The notes below the pieces were generated by a model. It saw nothing but the letters and a program-made list of their open reading frames with translations, did no database searches and was not told where the DNA came from. Of a DNA stretch of 64,000 nucleotides, positions 54,525 to 63,013 are shown piece after piece. Each line of letters opens with the position of its first letter. Position 1 is the stretch's first letter. The stretch comes from Phycisphaeraceae bacterium (lineage in GTDB: Bacteria > Planctomycetota > Phycisphaerae > Phycisphaerales > Phycisphaeraceae), in contig PBAS01000055.1 in NCBI GenBank assembly GCA_002716625.1, positions 1-64,000 on the forward strand, read 5' to 3'. The position numbers and the translations under genes are program-made.

Positions 54525-56558
54525 TCAATGTTCAGCGCCGGCGAAACCAAGGAATTCATCAAGCCAGTCATCTGCTTTTAACACTGCTTTTCTTTGTCGA
54601 AATGTAATACGACTTGCCCGATTCTGGGCTTGATCAGACAAGCGTCGCGGCTGACTATCCTCCAAGGGCCCCTCGCCCTTGGCTTTGTGCAACACACGCA
54701 GCCGCCGCCAACGGGAGGTGTAACGCTGGACAAGTTCGTCTTCTAATGAGGAATAGGCCACCGCGCCACCCGGATCACCCTGCCGAGCTGCACGACCAAA
54801 TAACTGACGATCGATCCGGCCTGACTCATGACGCTCTGTAGCCAACACCTGCAACCCACCCTTAGCGGCCACACCTTCCCCAAGCTTAATGTCAGTACCC
54901 CGGCCAGCCATATTTGTCGCCACAGTAATGCGGCCAACCTGACCAGCACCCGCAATAATGTCCGCTTCCTCGGCATGACGAACCGCGTTGAGTACCTGAT
55001 GGTCTAGACGTTCTTTGTGAAGCAGCCCACTAAGTAATTCACTGGCTCCAACCGAACGTGTGCCAACCAGGATTGGGCGCCCGGTATCATGAGTTTGTTT
55101 AATTCTACTTACGATTGCCCGCCATTTATGGTCAGCGGTAGCGTACACGCGATCAGGTTCCTGCTGACGAATACATGGTCGATGGGTTTGAATCACCACA
55201 ACCGGCAAACGATAGACCTGCCACAGCTCATGTTGGGCCTCTATGGCTGTCCCCGTCATACCGGAGAGGCGGCGGTACAACCGAAAGAATCGCTGAAAAC
55301 TGATGCGTGCCAGGGTATCCTTGGGAGGCGTAACTTCGAGATGTTCTTTTGCCTCAACCGCCTGGTGCAAACCATCACGCCACGTTCGATCAGGCATAAG
55401 ACGGCCGGTAAATTCGTCCACAATGACAATCTTTCCCTCTTGAATTACGTATTGTTTATCGATTTCGTACAGGTCGCGCGCAGTCAGTGCTTGGTTAACC
55501 AACTCCTCACGCCTCCGTGCGCCTGCCCATAAACCCGACATCTTCTGCGTTAATTCCGCCAAATGCTGCCGCCCAACATTTGTAAACTTGATCTCCCTAA
55601 ATCTCCGGTTGATTTCATAATCACGTGATACTTCCATCTCTTTTGCAAGGCCCGCGGCCTGTTCATAAGCTTCAATCTGTTCATCATTACCGCCACCGCC
55701 GGAGATAATGAGCGGTGTTACTGCTTCATCAATAAGAACCGAATCCGCTTCATCAATAATCGCATATTCCAAGCCCCGCATTACCAATCGCTCGGTGCCT
55801 CCACTGACACCGTCAACCAGCCGCCCAAGAAGCACATTCGGCAAACTTGCCTTTTGACCAAGGACTAGGCGGTCACGTAACAGGTCCGCCGTCACTTCCT
55901 TATTTGTGGTATAGGTGATATCAGCATCATAGCCACGGCGACGATCATCAGACTGCATCTGGCTAGTAACCGATGCCACCCGAAGACCACAAAACTGATA
56001 AATTGGACTCATCCATTCAGCGTCACGGGCAGCCAAGTAATCATTGATGGTAATGATATGACATCCTCGACCACGCCAACCAGCGATTGTCGCCGGCATG
56101 GTTGCCGACAAGGTCTTGCCCTCACCGGTTACCATCTCGGCAATGCACCCTGATTCGATGGCCATCGCGGCAGCAACCTGAACCGGGTGCGGCGTCATGC
56201 CCATCTGGCGCTTTGCCACTTCACGAACGATTGCAAATGCCCGAATCAAATCATCATCTGTCTGCCGGCCGAGCCTGAATAAATCCCGCATATCAGCACA
56301 CTGACCACGAAGGCGATCATCACTTAGATCCTTGTAATTATCTGCTAGCGCCACCACCTGCTCAGCCCGCTGCATAAAGCGACGACGACGTGGCGCGAAT
56401 GGCACCCCCATGCTCACCGCGGCATTCCAAGCCGCATCCAAGCCTTTGGGAAGTTTGGTTGCACGCGGTCGATATGCAAGATTGCGCCAGATTGCACTGG
56501 GAATCCCAGGTGATGCGGTAACCATTGCCGCTTCATTTGCTTGCGAACTTTTTTTCAT
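54525..56558 (-). CDS. SecA-like motor lacking the C-terminal translocation domains
   Basis: A 677-residue SecA-family ATPase, against about 900 in housekeeping SecA. NBD1 has Walker A TGEGKT (144-149), HIITINDYLAARDAEWM and Walker B DEAD (269-272); a preprotein cross-linking region follows, then NBD2 with GMTGTAIEAQHE, TNMAGRGTDIKLGEG and FGRAARQGDPG. After SSLEDELVQRY it ends within about 75 residues, so the wing, two-helix finger and zinc tail are missing. ATG was chosen seven bases after the preceding stop. It is the last gene of an operon with the M50-HlyD and GAF-HlyD genes and probably powers or gates that system. Confidence 0.85.
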   Translation of the reverse strand: MKKSSQANEAAMVTASPGIPSAIWRNLAYRPRATKLPKGLDAAWNAAVSMGVPFAPRRRRFMQRAEQVVALADNYKDLSDDRLRGQCADMRDLFRLGRQTDDDLIRAFAIVREVAKRQMGMTPHPVQVAAAMAIESGCIAEMVTGEGKTLSATMPATIAGWRGRGCHIITINDYLAARDAEWMSPIYQFCGLRVASVTSQMQSDDRRRGYDADITYTTNKEVTADLLRDRLVLGQKASLPNVLLGRLVDGVSGGTERLVMRGLEYAIIDEADSVLIDEAVTPLIISGGGGNDEQIEAYEQAAGLAKEMEVSRDYEINRRFREIKFTNVGRQHLAELTQKMSGLWAGARRREELVNQALTARDLYEIDKQYVIQEGKIVIVDEFTGRLMPDRTWRDGLHQAVEAKEHLEVTPPKDTLARISFQRFFRLYRRLSGMTGTAIEAQHELWQVYRLPVVVIQTHRPCIRQQEPDRVYATADHKWRAIVSRIKQTHDTGRPILVGTRSVGASELLSGLLHKERLDHQVLNAVRHAEEADIIAGAGQVGRITVATNMAGRGTDIKLGEGVAAKGGLQVLATERHESGRIDRQLFGRAARQGDPGGAVAYSSLEDELVQRYTSRWRRLRVLHKAKGEGPLEDSQPRRLSDQAQNRASRITFRQRKAVLKADDWLDEFLGFAGAEH

Positions 56559-56565
56559 GACTTCA

Positions 56566-58770
56566 CTACATGAAGAACCGCCGCTGCACCAGCTGACGAA
56601 TCTGGTGCCACCACTGTGCTGCAAGTGGTCGGCTGGGCAACTTGAACCGTACCATCACACGTTGGCCGCTAAATAGAGGTGGAACCCTGCCTTCATCGTC
56701 TTCCAGCCGATCGATATGAACTTCAAAGAACTGTTCAGCGGTACGGGTTCCCTCTGGGTCGTCCATAGCCGTCTGTACGGTTCCCCCGACAGCATATCCA
56801 AGCGCCTGTGATGGCAAGCGCTCTTGCCCAGCTGGATTAACCGCCCGGATCTTGCCATAGAACATTAAGTCCGGCCGGCCTTTCACACGGATTTCAACCA
56901 CAGAATCTTCCCCAACCTCCGTCTTAATACGTGGCCCCAGTTCTTGATCTGCCACAGCGCGGATGAATAAACTATCCAAATCCGCAACGAGACCGGCTTT
57001 GTCCACCTGGTCACCACGCCGTAAGAACGCGCCCTGCATGTACTCTATGTTTGGTGCAATCCACTGCCCGACGATAGGTGCACGAAGATTCAACGTGGCG
57101 ATCCGTTCTTCAATATCTTTTAAATCATACTTTTGATATTGAATCGCATTGTTTAAAACCTGGACAATTGCAGTATCTTCATTAGCCAGTGCTTCTCGCT
57201 GCTGTACTTCAAACCAGGCAAGCTCCGCCACCTTCTGGTCTCGCTCTGCCTCGAGGGCAGGGTTGGTCGCCACTACGAGGGCGTGATCACCTGGTTCAAC
57301 ATGCGTGTCCGAAGCAAGTGTTGACTGAATAAATCCATCCTCTCTCATAAAGACAATGGCCATTTGTCGAGGCTCAACCACCGCTTCAGCGCGATCATGC
57401 TCATCAACGGGAATCAGGCCAATGCCAACAAAAAAAACAACAAATGCACCCCCTGTTAATCCAACAGCTCGAGAGCGGCTGCGCATCAAATCTGGGCTAG
57501 TTGCCAGATAGTTCATCCATTTACCTAATGGCATGATCACCCAGGCGAACAGAGCGCTAATAGCAAGCAACGCGCCAACAAAGAACAGCTTGTCCGCAAC
57601 GAACAGTAATATCCTCACACTGATAAATACACGGTATATGGAGGATGCCAATCCATAACTTACGAGCCAATACCGCTCACCTTCTGTATGTGCCGGCGTC
57701 CGTGCCCGCTCGACTTTATAGGCATACCGCTTGACCAAATAATAGATATATTCCTTGCTCCGCTGGGCAAGATTGGGAATTTCCAATGCATCGGAGAGCA
57801 TATAGTACGCATCGAATCGCAACAGTGGGTTACCGTTGAACACCAAGGTTGAAACACTTGCAATGAGCATCATATTGTGTGCCATTGCGTGAATTGCCGT
57901 ACCCTCGGAGGTCCGCGACCAGACCACAGCAGCAATAGCTGCAACCGCCAGCTCGATATATATCCCTGCCGCCGCAATGGTGATCCGCTGCCACTTACTG
58001 CGTAGCGCCCAACTGCTTGATGCGTCTACATAAGGCACTGGCATGAACACAAGAAACATAATGCCCATCGTGTGAACTTCGCCGCCGGACTGCGTGTCAC
58101 GCCCAAATTTCTTGCATGCAAATCCATGCCCAAACTCATGAAACACTTTGATAAAAGCAAACGACAAATAAAGGAAAATTAAATTATCAGGATCAAGAAC
58201 CTGGCCGGCTTGCCGTGTCAGATTGGCCGCTTGACCCGACAGCGACCAAAATCCAATACCAATTAATATAATCCACGCGACAAAACCAATCTTGGTGAAG
58301 GCAAGCCCAAAAACCCTGACCCATCGATCCAAAAACACGTCAGGATCAATCAGTGGTACGCGTATAAACAATAGATTCTTGAAATAGCCACCCACCTCGC
58401 GGCGAACACGCTTCTTGTAGCGATCAAACATCCCCGCTGCATCAGCAGGCAATTCAGCTGCAAGTAGATTCGATGTATACAACTGGCCTAATAGTTGAAC
58501 AACTTCAACCTGGGTCGGCGCATCATCACCCAAATCACGATTGCATATCTCCCACGCGTCTTGCACCATTCGCTGGCCATCCAAGAGGCCCACAAAGTGA
58601 TACGCTGCGTCATTGAGGCGAAAGAACTGGTTGTTGGACGGATCACGAAGAACGTGCCACATCTGGCCACGGTAATGCTGGCGATATGTCTGAACCGTTG
58701 AACGCAACCGCGGGCGCATTGCCGTGACGCGATACCACGATTCACTAAACGTTGGTCGGTCAACGGTCAT
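56566..58770 (-). CDS. PqqD-like / M50 metalloprotease / HlyD fusion membrane protein
   Basis: A 734-residue protein. Residues about 30-110 resemble PqqD-type peptide-binding domains (HVLRDPSNNQFFRLNDAAY). The centre (about 155-450) is a polytopic site-2-protease domain with HEFGH (211-215) and the distal NPLLRFDAYY motif whose Asp320 completes the zinc site. The C-terminal part (about 470-734) is HlyD-like, with a coiled coil (EAERDQKVAELAWFEVQQRE) and barrel halves ending FSGQRVMVRF. This architecture places a protease next to a membrane-fusion adaptor. ATG follows GAGGGATGAT. It lies between the GAF-HlyD and SecA-like genes, with 41- and 7-base gaps. Confidence 0.85.
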   Translation of the reverse strand: MTVDRPTFSESWYRVTAMRPRLRSTVQTYRQHYRGQMWHVLRDPSNNQFFRLNDAAYHFVGLLDGQRMVQDAWEICNRDLGDDAPTQVEVVQLLGQLYTSNLLAAELPADAAGMFDRYKKRVRREVGGYFKNLLFIRVPLIDPDVFLDRWVRVFGLAFTKIGFVAWIILIGIGFWSLSGQAANLTRQAGQVLDPDNLIFLYLSFAFIKVFHEFGHGFACKKFGRDTQSGGEVHTMGIMFLVFMPVPYVDASSSWALRSKWQRITIAAAGIYIELAVAAIAAVVWSRTSEGTAIHAMAHNMMLIASVSTLVFNGNPLLRFDAYYMLSDALEIPNLAQRSKEYIYYLVKRYAYKVERARTPAHTEGERYWLVSYGLASSIYRVFISVRILLFVADKLFFVGALLAISALFAWVIMPLGKWMNYLATSPDLMRSRSRAVGLTGGAFVVFFVGIGLIPVDEHDRAEAVVEPRQMAIVFMREDGFIQSTLASDTHVEPGDHALVVATNPALEAERDQKVAELAWFEVQQREALANEDTAIVQVLNNAIQYQKYDLKDIEERIATLNLRAPIVGQWIAPNIEYMQGAFLRRGDQVDKAGLVADLDSLFIRAVADQELGPRIKTEVGEDSVVEIRVKGRPDLMFYGKIRAVNPAGQERLPSQALGYAVGGTVQTAMDDPEGTRTAEQFFEVHIDRLEDDEGRVPPLFSGQRVMVRFKLPSRPLAAQWWHQIRQLVQRRFFM

Positions 58771-58811
58771 CTATCATCCCTCGCCATCAAAGGGGGTAGC
58801 CCCTTTTACGG

Positions 58812-60710
58812 CTACCACCAAAGTTTCATGCGTACCCAGTTGACCATATCCCGTGTCCATAACCAAAGGTACCGGGCACGTCCCACCTCAATCCGGGCCA
58901 CGCCTTCAAGTCCCTGGGTGAGATTAATCTGGTCCACTGCTTCTGCCCACTGGTTATTGTTTTGATCAAACTTAACGCGGACGTTAAAAACATTCCGTTG
59001 ATTGATGACCTGCGCCACCGGGGTGATCCGCTCCACAATCACCGGTAAATACAGACCAGGCTGGGCAACTGGAGCTAATTGGCCTTTCTGTCCGAGCTTA
59101 AGATCGGTGATACGATCCTCCGGCATCGCCACTTCCGCGCGAAAAGTATCCAGGGGCGCGATCTCAAACAAAATCCGACCTGTGTCAACAGGCGCCCCTA
59201 ATTCCTTCTTGAGATCGCCCTTGATCAAAATCCCACTGATTGGCGCATAGATCTCAGCCTGTCCAAGTTGAAACTCCTTGAGCCTGATCTGAGCATCAAT
59301 CCCTTCCACCTCGGCCTCAGCCATGAGAACCTGTGCCTGCTGCCCTGGGAGTGACAGGTTCACATCCTTTTCCTTAAGTGCACGCCTCCGCTCCTGCTGC
59401 AATGCCATCAATTCACTGAGCAACTGCCGGGTATCAAGTGCCGCCAGAAGCGACTTTCCCTGCACCACTTCGTCACCAACTTCAACCTCAACCCGTGCCA
59501 GGTGACCCGGATACGGCGCAGGAACCAGTTGCCGCGTAATCGCCTCAACTACAAAAGAGCCCTCAGCATGGTCATTGCCCTTGGCAAATGTAAAAAACAC
59601 AGCTGCAATGAATACCCCCGCCGCAATCACTTTTATCCATGTATGTTCGGGGCCCGTCAGCTTGGCCAGGCCATCGCGGGTCATACCAGCTGCCTTTGCG
59701 CCTATCCATTTATCATGCTCATAAAGGTCAGATAATCGGGCAGTACACAACTCGCAAATAAGGCGCAACACCTCCATATCTTCAGAGGTAAATGGCCGAT
59801 CTATATTTCGCTCAACCGTAAGGACCGCAATGGTCTTTTGCTTGAGCCGCAATGGCAAGCTGCAAATCGCCGTGGGACCATGTCGGCTTGCGAGAGTTCC
59901 CGTAGCCCGAGTGACAAAAGCTGCTTCCGCCGGCGGTGGATGCATGATTTCCAGATCTTGGTCAAAACATTCCTCCATTGCCGACTCGATATCCAACACA
60001 AGTTTCATCTTGCGCGTAAATCTTTCTGTATGACTCAAGGCAACAGCACGAACATAGCGTCCCTTGAGAAAACCCAAGCTTACCCGTTCCGCCTGCCAGA
60101 CACTGGCAATCTCATTACATAACGCCATGGCAGCAGCCCTAAAGCGATCGTTTTCATTGACAGCTGCAAGCAGTTCAAGTCCTTGGCGCAAACGCTTGAG
60201 GTCACCATGGCGATGCTGGAGCGTCAACCGCATCTCATAAAGGCCCAGAAGACTGATCGTCAACTCCAAACGCTGGCGACTTTCAGCGAGCAAGGATGAC
60301 TTGGTTGAATGAATTGCATATGCCGCCACACCACGGACTTTGCCTGATGCGCGGATTGGGATCATAACCAAATGCTGCTGGGGCGACTGGTCATAGTAGC
60401 CTTCGGGCGCTTGAAGTGCGGTAACGACTGTATCCGTGGCCTCCGCCACGCGTGGGGCCAGTTCCACTGACTGCGCTAGCCAGACGGGAGCTGTTTCGTT
60501 TTCCTGTGGCGCCGGGAACACCGCCAGCACCTCAGGGGGCCCTTTTGGAATTGGACGCAAGATGGCACCGCCAGCCGCCGAAGCAATGTGACATTGCACC
60601 GCCAGCAAACGTAACAGAAACTCCTCCGGCGGCCCCTCGAAGGTCGTCAAATGATCCACCAAGTCATTTAATGTCGGCTGGTCTACTTGCGTGGTGTCTT
60701 GCTGGCTCAT
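58812..60710 (-). CDS. GAF-HlyD membrane-fusion protein
   Basis: A 632-residue protein. Two GAF-like sensory regions (about 30-165 and 185-330) face the cytoplasm, one membrane helix spans about 359-376, and a HlyD/biotinyl-lipoyl adaptor follows in the periplasm (about 385-600: AGVFIAAVFF, EVEVGDEVVQGKSLLAALD, IYAPISGILIKGD). Such adaptors bridge inner and outer membranes in type I-like export. GAF domains would let a cytosolic signal control assembly. It is the first gene of the three-gene operon and has a candidate promoter just upstream. Confidence 0.85.
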   Translation of the reverse strand: MSQQDTTQVDQPTLNDLVDHLTTFEGPPEEFLLRLLAVQCHIASAAGGAILRPIPKGPPEVLAVFPAPQENETAPVWLAQSVELAPRVAEATDTVVTALQAPEGYYDQSPQQHLVMIPIRASGKVRGVAAYAIHSTKSSLLAESRQRLELTISLLGLYEMRLTLQHRHGDLKRLRQGLELLAAVNENDRFRAAAMALCNEIASVWQAERVSLGFLKGRYVRAVALSHTERFTRKMKLVLDIESAMEECFDQDLEIMHPPPAEAAFVTRATGTLASRHGPTAICSLPLRLKQKTIAVLTVERNIDRPFTSEDMEVLRLICELCTARLSDLYEHDKWIGAKAAGMTRDGLAKLTGPEHTWIKVIAAGVFIAAVFFTFAKGNDHAEGSFVVEAITRQLVPAPYPGHLARVEVEVGDEVVQGKSLLAALDTRQLLSELMALQQERRRALKEKDVNLSLPGQQAQVLMAEAEVEGIDAQIRLKEFQLGQAEIYAPISGILIKGDLKKELGAPVDTGRILFEIAPLDTFRAEVAMPEDRITDLKLGQKGQLAPVAQPGLYLPVIVERITPVAQVINQRNVFNVRVKFDQNNNQWAEAVDQINLTQGLEGVARIEVGRARYLWLWTRDMVNWVRMKLWW

Positions 60711-61434
60711 AGAAATAATTTACTCAAGTCTTGCTGAATAATAAATTTACCTGCCTGTCAATGTTACGGGCAACTAGCCCCTATTGCACTTATTGGAATG
60801 GCGATGGAGTCAAGGTATGACGAAATTTCAAGCCTAAAACATACCAATCCGAATACCTATGAGGGCGCCAATCCATTCCGGAAAACCATCGTGCTACATT
60901 GTATCAATCTTGGGCGGCAGGTCGGTGGGGCCTGCCATCCAAGGTTGCAATTAAACGAGGTGAATATAGGACCCAGGGTCTGCGCAGGCATCTGGACTAT
61001 TTATTACTCAATCCACAGCGAGCCATAGAAAGCAAGTGGATTACCCTAGCAATTGCAAAAGCAGCATCTGATCCTGTAGATACAGGAGCCCTTAACCCTC
61101 CAAGGCCACCTGTGGATCGGAAAATATCCCCTAGATAAAGGAATCATGACACAAAACTGGCCACGCACATAGCAGGTGGAAATCCAGTACCACCCGTATA
61201 TTGGGGTTGAATTATGATCCACGGACGAAAAACATTGGAATGTCCAAACGATTTACCCAAAATAAAAAAGCATCGGCAAAATACCAGGGCAATCATCCCC
61301 ACCTAAGCATCAAGAGATGCTAATGGATTCTTGTATTATCAATGCCTGCTGATCATGAGAATGGTGGCTGACTTTAGCTCCCAAAGGTAGGATGATAGCC
61401 CGTTCGATTACCGCGTCTGGGAACCGGCCACATC
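60711..61434. other. Long divergent intergenic region with two small hairpins
   Basis: About 720 bases between the export operon and the amidohydrolase. Open frames of up to 79 codons show no family resemblance. Two inverted repeats are visible: CCTGTA-GA-TACAGG (61073-61086) and AGCATC-AAGA-GATGCT (61306-61321). Neither has a T-run. No RNA family was recognised. Confidence 0.5.
60735..60761 (-). promoter_or_regulatory. Candidate promoter of the GAF-HlyD operon
   Basis: On the minus strand TTGACA (60761-60756) is followed after 15 bases by TATTCA (60740-60735), 24 bases before the start codon. The spacing is a little short. Confidence 0.35.
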
Positions 61435-62352
61435 ATGATTGTCGACGTGCATGCACATGCCTGGACATCACCGGAGCAATTAGGTCCGGCTGCCTACCAC
61501 AAAATCCAGAATCTAACGCCCTCCCCCGAGCAGCATTTGGATGCAGGTCCTTCAGCGCGCCATCCTGCCATGGCAAATGTTGATTGGGTCATTCTGCATG
61601 GATTGGCGGCTGAGCAGGCCGGGGCCAAGGTCCGGACAGAAGATGTGGCGATGGCAATCGATGCCGCCCCGGAAAAAACTATGGGTTTTGCAGGCATCGA
61701 TCCGATCGCCGCGGGCCCTAGGGCCAACGAGTTGATCGATCATGCGAAAATACTTGGAATGGTTGGCATTACCATCTGCCCAGCAGCAGCATCCATGCAC
61801 CCTTGTCACACCCGCGCGATGGCCTTATATGAAAGGTGTGAACACGAAAAGCTCCCGGTTTTTGTGCTTGGCAGCAGCCTGTTTGGTAACGCCGCAACAA
61901 TGCCGTTCGCCCAGCCCGAACAATTTGATCAGATTGCTCGTGACTTTCCTAATTTGCACCTGGTCATGGGTGAAGTGGGCCGGCCATGGATTGAGCCGGT
62001 CCTCACGCTCATCAGCAATCATCCCCACATGTACGCCAGCATCGACGGGTTGATTGGCCAGCCATGGATGCTTTATCAATCCTTGTTACTGGCAGATCAA
62101 TATAGGGCAACCGAAAAACTGCTGTTTGCCAGCGGCTTCCCATTTTGCACTCCCAAAATGGCACTCGTCAACCTCTATTCAGTTAATCAATATGCCGTTA
62201 ACACACACCTGCCGCATATCTCACGGCGGAAAATACGAAATATAGTTGAACGCAATGCCTTGGCTTGCCTTGGCTTGGAATCCCACCCTGTAAACCACCC
62301 GCCGGAAACCTCACGCGTAAAACTGTTATCAAGAGAGGGCGCTATCACGTGA
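61435..62352 (+). CDS. Amidohydrolase-2 family metal-dependent hydrolase
   Basis: A 305-residue TIM barrel. It opens with IVDVHAHAW, giving the HxH metal ligands, and later shows NLHLVMGEVGRPWIEP and HMYASIDGLIGQPW, typical of amidohydrolase-2 decarboxylases and hydrolases. The substrate is unknown. The stop overlaps the GTG of the next gene (GTGA), so a cytosolic hydrolase is coupled to a lipoprotein. Confidence 0.82.
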   Translation: MIVDVHAHAWTSPEQLGPAAYHKIQNLTPSPEQHLDAGPSARHPAMANVDWVILHGLAAEQAGAKVRTEDVAMAIDAAPEKTMGFAGIDPIAAGPRANELIDHAKILGMVGITICPAAASMHPCHTRAMALYERCEHEKLPVFVLGSSLFGNAATMPFAQPEQFDQIARDFPNLHLVMGEVGRPWIEPVLTLISNHPHMYASIDGLIGQPWMLYQSLLLADQYRATEKLLFASGFPFCTPKMALVNLYSVNQYAVNTHLPHISRRKIRNIVERNALACLGLESHPVNHPPETSRVKLLSREGAIT

Positions 62353-62933
62353 ATCGGACTATTGTTTCCATCATGATGATCCCCACTTTACTTGTAGGCT
62401 GCAATGCGGGAAGTAAAATCACGATCCTTGGCGTTTCCAGCCCCAACATCACAATTAAAAGCGGTTTCGAATCTGGACTCTACCGTTTCAGTGACATGAA
62501 TAACATCACTGTTATGCTTTACGATGGAAAACTAACCAAGCCAGACCAAGCGCTCGTTATCCATACCCAGTGGATCCCTGCAAATGCAAGTACACCGATT
62601 ACCTCTAAAGCAACAAATGCCACGTTCCGTTACATCAATTTTTTTGGGGGGGGTAATGACAAGAAAAATGTTGCCGTGTATCGCGGCGCCGGCTATCTAT
62701 ATCCCAATAGCACGCCTGGCCAGGATCGCCTGAATGCAAGCGTATGGCAGGCCAGCCTAAGAATAACGGATTCCAGCAAAGGGCTCGAAGAGCACTTTGA
62801 CCAAGCTCAACTTCATGGAAATTTTACTGCCGAATATGACCCAGGCGCAATGAACCAGGCAATGAGCCAGTTGAGAAGACGTGTTGGCCAAATGCTTGGT
62901 GGTCCACCGTATGTTCGAACTGATAACCAGTAG
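62349..62933 (+). CDS. Lipoprotein of unknown function
   Basis: A 194-residue protein. GTG start was chosen because it overlaps the previous stop by four bases and gives a lipoprotein signal with lipobox LLVGC (Cys19). The mature part is beta-rich, with FRYINFFGGGNDKKNVAVYRG and repeated aromatic strands, and no family was recognised. It is probably anchored in the outer membrane or periplasmic face. Confidence 0.7.
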   Translation: MNRTIVSIMMIPTLLVGCNAGSKITILGVSSPNITIKSGFESGLYRFSDMNNITVMLYDGKLTKPDQALVIHTQWIPANASTPITSKATNATFRYINFFGGGNDKKNVAVYRGAGYLYPNSTPGQDRLNASVWQASLRITDSSKGLEEHFDQAQLHGNFTAEYDPGAMNQAMSQLRRRVGQMLGGPPYVRTDNQ

Positions 62934-63013
62934 TTTTAAGAAGAGAATGACGCAAGCGGCTTCATGAAATATCAAACATCGATAAAAAGATGGCAACATC
63001 AAGAGGTAACGGT

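Noticed and set aside
60798-61138. Two overlapping plus-strand frames of 76 and 79 codons in the long intergenic region
   Set aside because: They lie in different frames without ribosome sites or family resemblance; joining them by a frameshift gives nothing recognisable.
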